Origin: Candidatus Omnitrophota bacterium
GTDB taxonomy: Bacteria; Omnitrophota; Gorgyraeia; Zapsychrales; Fredricksoniimonadaceae
Direction: 5' to 3'
Length of the DNA stretch: 17,689 bases
NCBI GenBank assembly: GCA_017987425.1
Contig: JAGNTT010000023.1
Coordinates: 1-17,689 of the forward strand
The notes below the pieces were generated by a model. That model saw nothing but the letters and a program-made list of their open reading frames with translations. It was not told the DNA's origin and searched no databases. The position numbers and the translations under genes are program-made. Positions 10,562-17,689 of this stretch are shown here, piece by piece (the stretch's first letter is position 1; each line of letters opens with the position of its first letter).

Positions 10562-11407
10562 TTAAAGATCGACACCGCCGTAGCGCTCGAGGACGCGATA
10601 GATGTCGTCCCATCGTTTCGTGCAACCGAACACAGCAATAATAAGCGGCCGCTTCCCTTTCTGCGTGTACCCGACGAAGCACGACCTCGCCGCGCGGGTG
10701 TATCCGGTCTTCCCATACACGCCTTTTTTCCACCCCTTGAACAACATTTTGTTGTGCGATTTAAGATAAATTTTCCGGCCGCCGCGTGAATAAATAGTTT
10801 TATATTTTATCTTAACAGCATCACGGAAAAACGGCTTCTTCAAAGCTGCGCGAAAAATCAGATACATATCGTAAGCGCTTGTATACTGTGCCTCACGCGA
10901 CGGTAATCCGTTCGAATTGGCAAACTTCGTGTTTTTGGCGCCAAGCTGACGGGCGCGCCGGTTCATCATTTTGACGAACTCCCATTCGCTGCCCGCCACG
11001 GCCTCGGCCAAAACAACACTCGCATCATTGGCGGAATTAAGCAGAATAGCGAATAAAAGATCTCTGACTTTATACTGTTCGCCCGGCCGGACGTTGATCT
11101 TGGAAGGCTGAACACCCGTCGAACGCTGACTGACGGACACGTAACCGTCGAGCGGCAGTTTTTCCAGAACGAGCAATGCCGTCATGACCTTGGTCGTACT
11201 GGCAGGCAACACCCTGGTGTCCGCATTTTTGGAAAAGAGCTTTTTGCCGCTGTTCACATCCATCAGAACAGCACCGCGCGCCGAGACATAAAACCCGCGC
11301 GCTTTTTTCTTGGCAGCTTCCGACGGAGCAGCCGTCAAAAGCAGCATCGCGGCGCTCCAAATTAAAACACGTCGAAAATTAAAACCTGTCCTGGTCACAA
11401 TAATCAA
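10562..11407 (-). CDS. D-alanyl-D-alanine carboxypeptidase (peptidase S11)
   Basis: A penicillin-binding-protein-type serine peptidase that trims the terminal D-Ala from peptidoglycan stem peptides in the periplasm. A signal peptide (hydrophobic VLIWSAAMLLLTAA, cleavage near SEA at about 31) precedes the catalytic domain. S-x-x-K is PASTTKVM (Ser70, Lys73), S-x-N is SAN at 125-127, and K-T-G is YGKTGYT at 233-235; FANSNGLP is also typical. The 281 residues lack the C-terminal beta domain and amphipathic anchor of PBP5, so the enzyme is probably soluble. The start is uncertain: the longest form starts with TTG at 11407, GTG at 11398 is an alternative, and neither has a strong SD. Confidence 0.93.
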   Translation of the reverse strand: MIIVTRTGFNFRRVLIWSAAMLLLTAAPSEAAKKKARGFYVSARGAVLMDVNSGKKLFSKNADTRVLPASTTKVMTALLVLEKLPLDGYVSVSQRSTGVQPSKINVRPGEQYKVRDLLFAILLNSANDASVVLAEAVAGSEWEFVKMMNRRARQLGAKNTKFANSNGLPSREAQYTSAYDMYLIFRAALKKPFFRDAVKIKYKTIYSRGGRKIYLKSHNKMLFKGWKKGVYGKTGYTRAARSCFVGYTQKGKRPLIIAVFGCTKRWDDIYRVLERYGGVDL

Positions 11408-11542
11408 AATCCGAGCTTAAAACAAAATCATTTCATGGTGTAATTTGTCTTGCCCCTCGCATCACCGCTTGAAGATTACTTAGGTGTTATCCGTCTTATA
11501 TTTCACGACAGAATCCGCTGACATTCTATTGAAGGCGGATAA

Positions 11543-12469
11543 TCAACCCCGGCTGAGAAGCTGATACAGCTTTTCGAGGGCCTTCACAACGCCGGATGTG
11601 GGGATCAACAGGGATCCGTCGGCAACCGCCAGGCACCAGCCTTTGTGCGCGGTCTTGACGATTTTTGCCCACAGATGCTGCTGCAAATACTCTTCAGCCA
11701 CCAGAAGATGGACCATGCCCTGATGGCGGCGCTCATCAAAAAAGAACTCTTTAAAAATAACGGAAGGATTTCCCTTCACATCCTCGAAATGAAATGCCGC
11801 GGGATCGAAACGATCAAAGAAATAAACCTTCAATTCTTGCTCCTTGCCTGCCCGGCGAATCACATGTTTTGTTTTGGTAAACGCCAGGGCAAAAAATTCT
11901 TCCTGTCCGGCCTCGCGCCACTTGCGTTCGAATTTCGTATCGAATCGCGGACGGATCGTTTCAAATGCCATTTTGAATCCGGTGCGGGCTGACTGGCCTT
12001 TGACCCAATCGGCATATTCATCATGATCGGTGACGAGATCTATTTTGCCGCCGGAGACCAGCCGGTTGTTCAAAAGCCTGATAAACGCATTGGCAAAAAG
12101 CCGGTGCTTGACCTGGTTCTTGTTCGGCCACGGACACGGAAAAAGACAATGGATCCGGGCGATCGACCGAGGCGAAAACAAACGTTCCATGGCAAGCCGA
12201 GCATCCACGTGAAGCAGCCGGACATTTTTGATTTTGTCGGCTTCAATCTTGCGCAATGTCTTGTGGATACGTTCCACGTTTTCTTCGATGCCGATGAAAT
12301 CACACCCCGGAGACGCCGCAGCGGTTCGGGCTAAATACTCACCGGTGCCGAAGCCGATCTCAACCTCCAGAGGAGCTTTTCGTTTGAACACTTCAGCCCA
12401 TCTTACCGGCACAGCCAGATCGTAATGATTAACAAAATATTTTAAAGAACCGTACTTTAAGGACTTCAT
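11543..12469 (-). CDS. trmB: tRNA (guanine-N7)-methyltransferase with C-terminal extension
   Basis: TrmB methylates N7 of G46 in tRNA with SAM. The SAM-binding motif VEIGFGTGEYL is at 36-46, a region like the family's FPDPWPKxRH at 110-120, and FDTKFERKW (tRNA/SAM contacts) at 176-184. Two things are odd. First, the family Asp in the PDPWP motif is Cys112 (FPCPWPNKNQ), and the basic RHxKRR part is weakened to NQVKHR. Second, at 308 residues the protein is about 80-100 longer than usual, with a C-terminal domain that starts near KEQELKVYFF. Long C-terminal regions are known in TrmB of some thermophiles such as Aquifex. No clear SD is seen; the gene follows a lipoprotein gene by 23 bp. Confidence 0.85.
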   Translation of the reverse strand: MKSLKYGSLKYFVNHYDLAVPVRWAEVFKRKAPLEVEIGFGTGEYLARTAAASPGCDFIGIEENVERIHKTLRKIEADKIKNVRLLHVDARLAMERLFSPRSIARIHCLFPCPWPNKNQVKHRLFANAFIRLLNNRLVSGGKIDLVTDHDEYADWVKGQSARTGFKMAFETIRPRFDTKFERKWREAGQEEFFALAFTKTKHVIRRAGKEQELKVYFFDRFDPAAFHFEDVKGNPSVIFKEFFFDERRHQGMVHLLVAEEYLQQHLWAKIVKTAHKGWCLAVADGSLLIPTSGVVKALEKLYQLLSRG

Positions 12470-12492
12470 TCTAAAAACACAATCGCAGGTTT

Positions 12493-12972
12493 CTATTTGA
12501 TCTTTTCGTCAAAAAACTTCCATCCCTTGCCGATCATCTTATTGTCCTGAAAGACAAGCGGGGTCAATTCATCATCAGAGATCACGCCGTCAGCCTTTGT
12601 GACGCGGGTCAGATAATAATCCACCTGGTAGACCGCGCCGCCTTTGGTGATCTGCTGGCTGCGGTACGGATTGGGAGACGTCGTGGGCCGGTATTCATCG
12701 GTCGTCCCTTCCATTAACTCGTACCCGACGGTGATTGTACGCCCGATAAGTGCGAGCGCCTCTTCGCGGGATACGCCTAAAAGAAGTTTATCGATCGCTT
12801 CACCCGTGGGAAAGACGTGCTCGGTAATCTTCGGGGTCACCTTTATTTGCGGCTGATCCTTGGGCTGCTCGACAGAAGGAGCTTGAGTGGAACTTGGTCC
12901 CGGACCAGGACCGGTCGTAACCGCACAGCCGGAAAGAAACGCGCACACCGCAAGCCCTAAGATTTTCTTCAT
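12493..12972 (-). CDS. BamE/SmpA-like lipoprotein
   Basis: A 159-residue lipoprotein. The signal peptide MKKILGLAVCAFLSGC ends in the lipobox LSGC, with Cys16 as the acylation site; a Gly/Pro-rich spacer follows. The globular part contains IDKLLLGVSREEALALIGRT (about 60-79), like the opening helix of BamE/OmlA and DUF3192 domains, then a beta-rich region (YQVDYYLTRV). BamE is part of the outer-membrane assembly complex, but many lipoproteins share this fold, so membership is only possible. SD AAAGGAGA precedes the ATG. It lies 24 bp after the SPFH gene in the same direction. Confidence 0.7.
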   Translation of the reverse strand: MKKILGLAVCAFLSGCAVTTGPGPGPSSTQAPSVEQPKDQPQIKVTPKITEHVFPTGEAIDKLLLGVSREEALALIGRTITVGYELMEGTTDEYRPTTSPNPYRSQQITKGGAVYQVDYYLTRVTKADGVISDDELTPLVFQDNKMIGKGWKFFDEKIK

Positions 12973-12996
12973 AACGTTCTCCTTTAAAACGCGGGT

Positions 12997-13812
12997 TTAC
13001 TTAACCGCCGGTTCCATCCCCTTGAAACGGTTGGCTTCCATAATGGGAATGTTGCCTTCCGTCGGAACATAAATGACCTGCATATTATTGGTTTGAAGTC
13101 CTTTGATCCACAGATAACGCAGATAATTGCCGTCGATGCTGCCGGCGATGATTTTGTTGCTCTGGGCTACACCCTCGGCGCGGGCAATCTCGATCTCGGC
13201 GTCTTTCTTGGCTTTCTGGAGTTCAAATTCCTTTTGAAGGGCTTCCTGCTCGGTCCTTAATTTGACTTGGATACTTTCCGCAAAAGGCCTCGGCAGCTGC
13301 ACATCCCTCAAAAGAACGTCCTGGATACTGATCCCGCGCGGCTGAAGCTTGGCCTGCAAAAACTCGAGCATCTTCTGGGAAATCTCACGACGCCCCTTGT
13401 CCTGGAAAAGCGCTTTGACTTCATAACCGCTGGCAACGTTGCGAATGGCTTCCCTCAGATAAGGCTCGACGATCTTCTGCACATAATTTATGCCGACCGT
13501 TTTGCGAACCTGAACCACATCTTCTTTGGACACGTTATAAATCATTGAGACATCGAGCGTCGAAATAAGCCCTTCGGAAGATGGAACGCTCGCGGTTTCC
13601 TTGAGCTCCTGGGTTTTAATATCCCAGATCTCGATCCAGCTGATCATCGGAATATAAAAATGCCAGCCCGTCGACAATGGCTGATCCTCCACCTTGCCGA
13701 ACGTGGCCTTGACACCGGCCTGTCCGTCTTCGACGGTGCGTACGCCGCAGCCGGAAGTAACCAGAAGAAACAACCCAAAAGCCACGAAAATGCCCGGTGA
13801 AAAACCTCTCAT
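12997..13812 (-). CDS. SPFH/prohibitin-family lipoprotein (HflC-like)
   Basis: A 271-residue protein of the band-7/prohibitin family, which form membrane-bound ring scaffolds and, in HflK/HflC, hold the FtsH protease. The N-terminal signal ends VTSGC (about 18-22), a lipobox, which is unusual since most relatives keep a plain membrane anchor. The SPFH domain follows: VEDGQAGVKATFGKV, a TGWHFYIP phrase, a YLREAIRNVASGY helix region, and LRDVQLPRPFAESIQVKLRTEQEALQ leading into a charged coiled coil (KEFELQKAKKDAEIEIARAEG). The tail ends in YVPTEGNIPIM, similar to prohibitin C termini. The ATG has a strong SD (AAGGAGGGG). uppP lies 33 bp upstream in the same direction. Confidence 0.85.
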   Translation of the reverse strand: MRGFSPGIFVAFGLFLLVTSGCGVRTVEDGQAGVKATFGKVEDQPLSTGWHFYIPMISWIEIWDIKTQELKETASVPSSEGLISTLDVSMIYNVSKEDVVQVRKTVGINYVQKIVEPYLREAIRNVASGYEVKALFQDKGRREISQKMLEFLQAKLQPRGISIQDVLLRDVQLPRPFAESIQVKLRTEQEALQKEFELQKAKKDAEIEIARAEGVAQSNKIIAGSIDGNYLRYLWIKGLQTNNMQVIYVPTEGNIPIMEANRFKGMEPAVK

Positions 13813-13845
13813 ATCCCCTCCTTGATTGGATAACGGATAAATAAT

Positions 13846-14613
13846 TTATAAAACCTTAAACATGATCAGCGCAATAATGATCCTGTAAATACCGAACGGA
13901 ATAAAATTGTTGGTTCTGACGAAAAACAAAAGAAACTGTATGCTCAAAATACCGACAGCAAAGGCGGCAACAAACCCCACCAAAAGAAAAGAAAACTGAT
14001 CGCCCGTAAACGCATGCGCATTTTTGAGGAGATCGAGACCCGTCGCCGCGGCCATCGTCGGACATGCCAGCAGGAACGAAAACTCCACAATCGTCTTACG
14101 GCTCATCCCCATACAAAGTCCGCCGATGATGGTGGCCCCGGAACGGGATACGCCCGGGATCATCGCGAGTGCCTGAAAAACGCCGATCAGGGCAGCCTGC
14201 TTCAAAGACATTTTCTTGATGTCATCGATAGCACCGCGGTCTTCCTTGTGCCACATTTCAAAAATAATAATGATGATCCCTCCGATCAAAAGAGACCACA
14301 AAATAACATGCGTGCTTTCAAGCAAAACCTCTTTGACGAACTTATAAAGAATAAAACCCAGGATTGCCGTCGGAATAAAAGCGGCGGCCACGCGCTTGAT
14401 CACTTCGAGATCAACCAGAAGTGACTTCCAGTAAAGAACTACCACCGAAAGAATCGCCCCCAGCTGAATGGCAATGTCGAAGGTCTTCAAGAACTCCGTC
14501 TGGGGCATACCCATTAATTTGCCGGCCAGAATTAAATGCCCCGTCGAGGAAATTGGCAAAAACTCCGTAATGCCCTCGACAACACCTAAAACTAAAGCGT
14601 GAAACAAATCCAT
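13846..14613 (-). CDS. uppP: Undecaprenyl-diphosphatase
   Basis: UppP/BacA dephosphorylates undecaprenyl diphosphate to recycle the lipid carrier for peptidoglycan and other polysaccharides; overproduction gives bacitracin resistance in other species. It is an integral membrane protein of 255 residues with about eight hydrophobic segments. The two active-site motifs are present: EGITEFLPISSTGHL at 13-27 (Glu and Ser) and PGVSRSGATI at 153-162 (catalytic Ser/Arg loop). SD CGGAG precedes the ATG. It lies 12 bp after the dienelactone-hydrolase-like gene and is probably co-transcribed with it from the promoter at 15492-15520. Confidence 0.96.
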   Translation of the reverse strand: MDLFHALVLGVVEGITEFLPISSTGHLILAGKLMGMPQTEFLKTFDIAIQLGAILSVVVLYWKSLLVDLEVIKRVAAAFIPTAILGFILYKFVKEVLLESTHVILWSLLIGGIIIIIFEMWHKEDRGAIDDIKKMSLKQAALIGVFQALAMIPGVSRSGATIIGGLCMGMSRKTIVEFSFLLACPTMAAATGLDLLKNAHAFTGDQFSFLLVGFVAAFAVGILSIQFLLFFVRTNNFIPFGIYRIIIALIMFKVL

Positions 14614-14625
14614 ATGAACTCCGTA

Positions 14626-15405
14626 CTACTTGTTGAATATCTCATCGAAAAATACTTTCATGGCTTCCCAGGAACGCTTGTCCGCGTGTTCGTTATAGGC
14701 GACACCTTTGGAATTATCGTTACCTGCATCCGCACGGGTGAAGCTGTGCACGGCGCCGCTGTAATACACCATCTGCCAGTCGGCACCAGCGGCATTCATT
14801 TCTTTCTTAAATCCATCGATTTCATCAGCCGGAACGAGCGGGTCATCCGCCCCGTGAAGGACAAGCACTTTTCCTTTCACGTCATCTTTAACAGCCGGTA
14901 AACCGGTACCGAGACCGCCGTGAAAACTGACAACGCCCGCAACCGGAAGTCCGGCACGCGCCATTTCAAGAACAGTCGTACCGCCGAAGCAATATCCGAT
15001 AGCGGCAATCTTGTCAGGATCGACAACCGCTTCACTCTTCAAGGCATCAAACCCTGCTTTGGCACGGCTGCGCAAAACTTCCCTGTTTTCCTTATAATAT
15101 CCAGCCTGTTCTGAAGCCTCTTTGGGGTTCTGAGGACGAACACCCTTTCCGTAAATGTCTACGGCGAGCGCCGCATAACCAAGTTCCGCCAGCTGCTCGG
15201 CCCGTCCGTTGCCATAAGAACCGAATCCCATCCAGTCATGCACAACGATCACACCCGGACGCTTACCTTCAACAGCATCATCATAAACCAAATACCCTTC
15301 GAGTGTCGTTTCCCCGTCTTTATATTCGATCGTCTTTTTCTGAAGCTCAGCCTGAGCAGGCATGGCCGCCAACACAAGAAAAGCAAGAAGTGAGAGATAC
15401 CGCAT
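14626..15405 (-). CDS. Exported dienelactone-hydrolase-family protein
   Basis: An alpha/beta hydrolase of 259 residues with a signal peptide (MRYLSLLAFLVLAAMPAQA, cleavage after Ala19), so it acts outside the cytoplasm, unlike classical dienelactone hydrolases. The triad is complete: Cys139 in GYCFGG, Asp187/188 in HGADDPLVP and His220 in GAVHSF; HDWMGFG (56-62) forms the oxyanion region. Homologues cleave esters or lactones of unknown nature, so substrate cannot be assigned. The SD AAAGGAG is partly paired with an upstream CTCCT. A strong promoter (TTTACA/TAATAT) lies about 90 bp upstream of the start codon. Confidence 0.88.
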   Translation of the reverse strand: MRYLSLLAFLVLAAMPAQAELQKKTIEYKDGETTLEGYLVYDDAVEGKRPGVIVVHDWMGFGSYGNGRAEQLAELGYAALAVDIYGKGVRPQNPKEASEQAGYYKENREVLRSRAKAGFDALKSEAVVDPDKIAAIGYCFGGTTVLEMARAGLPVAGVVSFHGGLGTGLPAVKDDVKGKVLVLHGADDPLVPADEIDGFKKEMNAAGADWQMVYYSGAVHSFTRADAGNDNSKGVAYNEHADKRSWEAMKVFFDEIFNK

Positions 15406-15411
15406 AGCGAT

Positions 15412-15424
15412 CTCCTTTCAGGAG
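15412..15424 (-). promoter_or_regulatory. Hairpin covering the SD of the hydrolase gene
   Basis: CTCCT-GAA-AGGAG on the coding strand: a 5-bp stem with the SD AGGAG as its right arm, 6 nt before the ATG. The left arm also resembles the 3' end of 16S rRNA. It may dampen translation initiation; the small loop makes it only moderately stable. Confidence 0.35.
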
Positions 15425-15491
15425 GAAACGGGAATCAATGTCCGTGAATGATCGGTTAAATGTTTAAAGGATGTTCGAGGTTACAGCGTAT

Positions 15492-15520
15492 ATATTATTT
15501 ATTCCGGAATGATTTGTAAA
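15492..15520 (-). promoter_or_regulatory. Promoter of the hydrolase-uppP operon with a palindromic operator
   Basis: TTTACA (15515-15520), 17-bp spacer, TAATAT (15492-15497) on the minus strand; start near 15485. The -35 element sits inside the 16-bp palindrome GATTTGTAAACAAATC (15511-15526, 7-bp arms), a position typical of a repressor operator. The same inverted repeat could also be a weak end for the cupin transcript, but no U-tract follows. Confidence 0.65.
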
Positions 15521-15534
15521 CAAATCTTAGGTCT

Positions 15535-15897
15535 TTAACTGTCCCTGTGCACCGTATCCGGAGAAAAAGCGGGCAGACAGACTGCGATATATTCCGCCCC
15601 CTCCGGGCCGGGCGTGCTGTACTGCACCCATTCGCCGGCGTGGGTGATTATGGCTTGACCGGCATTAACCTCGACAACGCCCGATTTGGCCGTGACCTTA
15701 AGTGTTCCCTTAAGAACCACCGTATATTCATCAAACACGGGCGTCTGGCCCGGTTCCACCCAACCCGATGGGCTTTGCATTTTGGCGATGCTCAACGCCG
15801 AAGTCTTTGAATTGACCCGGCCGATAAATTCCTGAATGATTTTGGGCTTGTTGCCGACGGCTTTGATCTGAGTCGGCTGATTGATCAGTGTAGGCAT
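15535..15897 (-). CDS. Small cupin-domain protein
   Basis: A 120-residue single-domain cupin. The beta-barrel signature is visible in the middle: PVFDEYTVVLKGTLKVTAKSG (about 53-73) and VEVNAGQAIITHAGEWVQYSTP (about 75-96), where H87 could ligate metal. The first motif lacks the usual H-x-H pair, as in EutQ-like or non-metal cupins. No substrate can be named. The ATG follows GAGG with good spacing. It lies between mscL and the hydrolase gene in the same direction, separated from mscL by a strong hairpin. Confidence 0.8.
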   Translation of the reverse strand: MPTLINQPTQIKAVGNKPKIIQEFIGRVNSKTSALSIAKMQSPSGWVEPGQTPVFDEYTVVLKGTLKVTAKSGVVEVNAGQAIITHAGEWVQYSTPGPEGAEYIAVCLPAFSPDTVHRDS

Positions 15898-15914
15898 AAG
15901 ACCTCATATTCAAA

Positions 15915-15948
15915 CGCCTTCCCCCCGCAAGTCTGCGAAGGGAAGGCG
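15915..15948 (-). terminator. Strong hairpin between mscL and the cupin gene
   Basis: CGCCTTCCC pairs with GGGAAGGCG (9 bp), with an inner CGCA/TGCG stem. On the minus strand only TTTG follows, so it is a weak classical terminator but a good transcript-end or stability element after the mscL stop codon. Confidence 0.5.
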
Positions 15949-15956
15949 CCGGATAT

Positions 15957-16358
15957 TTATTTTTTCTTTAAAAGGTCACGAATCTCCGCCAGCAATAATT
16001 CCTGGTTTGACGGCTTGGGCGGAGCGGAAGGAGCGACTTCTTCTTTTTTCTTGAGCGTATTCATGGCGCGGATGAGCATGAACATGGCAAAAGCGACGAT
16101 GGTGAAATTAATGATAACGTTGATGAAGACACCGTATTTGATGGCGACAATCGGCGCCTTATCGGTGGCTTCTTTGAGAATAATCTTCAGGTTGCTGAAA
16201 TCCATACCGCCCATCAGATATCCGATAGGTGGCATAATGATATCTTCAACGAGCGATGAGATGATTTTACCGAAAGCGGAACCGATGATGATACCAACGG
16301 CCATGTCTATTACATTGCCGCGCATTGCAAACTGCTGAAACTCTTTAAGAATTTTCAT
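15957..16358 (-). CDS. mscL: Large-conductance mechanosensitive channel
   Basis: MscL is a homopentameric inner-membrane channel that opens under membrane tension to release solutes in hypo-osmotic shock. The 133 residues match the family. The amphipathic N terminus MKILKEFQQFAMRGNVIDMAVGIIIGSAFGKIISSL leads into TM1, followed by DIIMPPIGYLMGG, the periplasmic loop (about 50-72), TM2 (YGVFINVIINFTIVAFAMFMLIRAMN), and a C-terminal helix QELLLAEIRDLLKKK. The start has SD GGGAGA. It has its own promoter at 16426-16454 and a hairpin after its stop codon. Confidence 0.97.
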   Translation of the reverse strand: MKILKEFQQFAMRGNVIDMAVGIIIGSAFGKIISSLVEDIIMPPIGYLMGGMDFSNLKIILKEATDKAPIVAIKYGVFINVIINFTIVAFAMFMLIRAMNTLKKKEEVAPSAPPKPSNQELLLAEIRDLLKKK

Positions 16359-16425
16359 ACCTGTCTCCCTTTATTGGTTGTTCTGGAAGCCTGCACCATC
16401 GAGGCAAATCCAAATGTAAGAGCGA

Positions 16426-16454
16426 ATTATACTAAGTTTCCCTTTATTTTACAA
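16426..16454 (-). promoter_or_regulatory. Promoter of mscL
   Basis: TTGTAA (16449-16454), 17-bp spacer, TATAAT (16426-16431) on the minus strand; start near 16419, leader of about 60 nt. The promoter lies in the 109 bp between the pirin gene and mscL. Confidence 0.75.
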
Positions 16455-16467
16455 CCGCAATAAACAA

Positions 16468-17187
16468 TCATTTCAGGTCAAAAAGAAGAAACTCGCTGTT
16501 ACCGGAGGGGGAGGCGGAAAAAATAATCCCCTCTTCCTCCTGAACCGATGCGCCGTCCCCCGCTTTTAACGCCTGGCCGTTTACTTCAATATCTCCCTCG
16601 ATCACCTGGATCCAGAGCCCCCGCCCGGGCTTGAGATTATAGGAATACTTCTCCCCTTTTTTAAGCACGCCGCGGTAAAGATAGACATCCTGATGAAACA
16701 GCACAACCTGATCTCCGCCTTTGGGAGAACCAATCAGTAGCAGCGGTTCTTTATTTGGCGACAAAGTAAACTGCTGGTAGGACGGCGTCAGCCCCTGCTG
16801 GTCCGGAAGTATCCATATCTGCAAAAGATGCACGGTCTCGGTCTTGGAAGGATTGAATTCACTGTGAAAAACGCCGGTGCCGGCCGACATCTTCTGGACA
16901 TCGCCCGCTTTGATGACCGATGCGTTTCCCATGCTGTCTTGATGTTCGAGGGCCCCCGAAAGAATATACGTCAGGATTTCCATGTTCTTATGAGGATGCT
17001 TGCCGAAACCCTGTCCTCCATCGACATAGTCCTCATTAATCACACGCAGCGACCGGAAGCTCATGTGCTTGGGGTCATGATAATTGCCGAACGAAAACGT
17101 ATGATACGTTTTAAGCCAGCCGTGATCGGCATGACCGCGTTCATCCGACGGACGCACAACAATATTGGACTGATTCGCTTTTGTCAT
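16468..17187 (-). CDS. Pirin-family protein
   Basis: A 239-residue bicupin of the pirin family. The first cupin carries the four metal ligands: His64 and His66 in GKHPHKNMEI, and His108 and Glu110 in GVFHSEFN. RGHADHGWLKTYHTFSFGNY near the N terminus is a family hallmark. Bacterial relatives such as E. coli YhhW show quercetin 2,3-dioxygenase activity in vitro, but the physiological role is generally unknown and need not be the same here. The ATG has SD GGGGGAAA. The next gene upstream is a partial, unrecognised ORF 54 bp away. Confidence 0.92.
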   Translation of the reverse strand: MTKANQSNIVVRPSDERGHADHGWLKTYHTFSFGNYHDPKHMSFRSLRVINEDYVDGGQGFGKHPHKNMEILTYILSGALEHQDSMGNASVIKAGDVQKMSAGTGVFHSEFNPSKTETVHLLQIWILPDQQGLTPSYQQFTLSPNKEPLLLIGSPKGGDQVVLFHQDVYLYRGVLKKGEKYSYNLKPGRGLWIQVIEGDIEVNGQALKAGDGASVQEEEGIIFSASPSGNSEFLLFDLK

Positions 17188-17241
17188 AATTTCCCCCTTG
17201 GGAGCATTGAATGAATCTCTCTAATAGGTCATTTAAAAGTC

Positions 17242-17689
17242 TTAACGGTCATCTCCGAAGCTGAAGTCCAAATCCGAATCAGCGACGGTCAGATGGATTG
17301 ATGTGACCGCGGGTGAGAAATCTACGCTGGGGAGATAAGCAATAACGGACGAGGGTTTACCGGTGGCAATAAAGTGCTCGCGTTTGAGAGGCTCTTCATG
17401 CGGCAGATACGTGGAGGCTGTCACAACACCATCGAGACCGGCTGCGGAAGACAGAGATTTTGCCGCCTGCAGAATAATGTCCAGGCTCTCGGTCTTGCCC
17501 ATTGGAAAACGGTGATCGACCAAGAGCAAAAGACGCATTCCCTGAAAGCTCACCCCGCGCACAACCAGAAGCAAAGACAACCCGTGCTCTCTGCTGACAT
17601 ATACACCGTACTGACGGGGCGCATCGAAAAAACGCCATTTCATGAATTCACTTGAACGAGCGGGCTCCAGCGTTTCCTCCGAACAGGAA
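17242..17689 (-). CDS. C-terminal part of an unrecognised protein (possibly GNAT-like)
   Basis: An open frame enters from the window edge and ends at 17242; about 149 residues are visible. An internal ATG at 17643 exists, but the frame is open upstream of it (SEETLEPARSSEF), so this is most likely the end of a longer gene. The phrase FMKWRFFDAPRQYGVYVSRE resembles the WR(Y/F)xxxP....Y pattern of some GNAT acyltransferases, followed by hydrophobic strands LLLVVRGV and MRLLLLVDHRF. There are no clear catalytic residues, and the tail is acidic (DSDLDFSFGDDR). The family assignment is tentative. Confidence 0.55.
   Translation of the reverse strand, partial: SCSEETLEPARSSEFMKWRFFDAPRQYGVYVSREHGLSLLLVVRGVSFQGMRLLLLVDHRFPMGKTESLDIILQAAKSLSSAAGLDGVVTASTYLPHEEPLKREHFIATGKPSSVIAYLPSVDFSPAVTSIHLTVADSDLDFSFGDDR

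Overview
The window looks like chromosomal DNA of a Gram-negative, moderate-GC bacterium. It encodes outer-membrane-style lipoproteins, many exported proteins, UppP, a PBP5-like carboxypeptidase and MscL. The taxon cannot be fixed from sequence alone. The exported proteins with a TTYYPAP motif just after the signal peptide and the Cys-rich repeat protein remind me of deep-branching candidate phyla such as Omnitrophota; that is an inference from memory. Almost all genes are on the minus strand; only one convincing gene, at 2148, is on the plus strand.

Region 1 (1-1970) is a pyrimidine operon read leftwards: promoter, structured leader, pyrR, pyrB, then the start of pyrC. The leader is the most interesting part. 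It carries a hairpin that fits the PyrR-binding loop (hexaloop CAGUGA), next to the Shine-Dalgarno (SD) sequence of a 61-codon leader ORF. That ORF runs through an intrinsic terminator and two perfect 12-bp hairpins and ends in an ATGA overlap with pyrR, whose own SD is folded into a hairpin. This suggests PyrR-controlled leader translation coupled to attenuation and to pyrR translation.

Region 2 (2032-6454) holds two convergent genes for secreted proteins: a 428-residue protein with two 80-residue tail-fibre-like repeats, and an 814-residue protein with about 13 full and 3 partial 28-residue six-cysteine modules. Both promoters have the same 14-mer, GAAAACGCTTTCTT, at the same distance (17 or 18 bp) upstream of a TTGTTT -35 element, so they are probably co-regulated. 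Between the genes lies what appears to be a frameshifted pseudogene.

Region 3 (6472-10368) has housekeeping genes: rsmI, glmS, a divergent ribosomal protein L27 gene and a membrane-anchored DsbA-like oxidoreductase. Upstream of the last is a 106-bp element that can fold into a closed three-hairpin cloverleaf.

Region 4 (10562-17689) holds a D,D-carboxypeptidase, an extended TrmB, a BamE-like lipoprotein, an SPFH/prohibitin lipoprotein, uppP, an exported dienelactone-hydrolase-family enzyme, a small cupin protein, mscL, a pirin and the end of an unrecognised protein cut by the window edge. Several promoters can be read directly, and several SDs lie in small hairpins.
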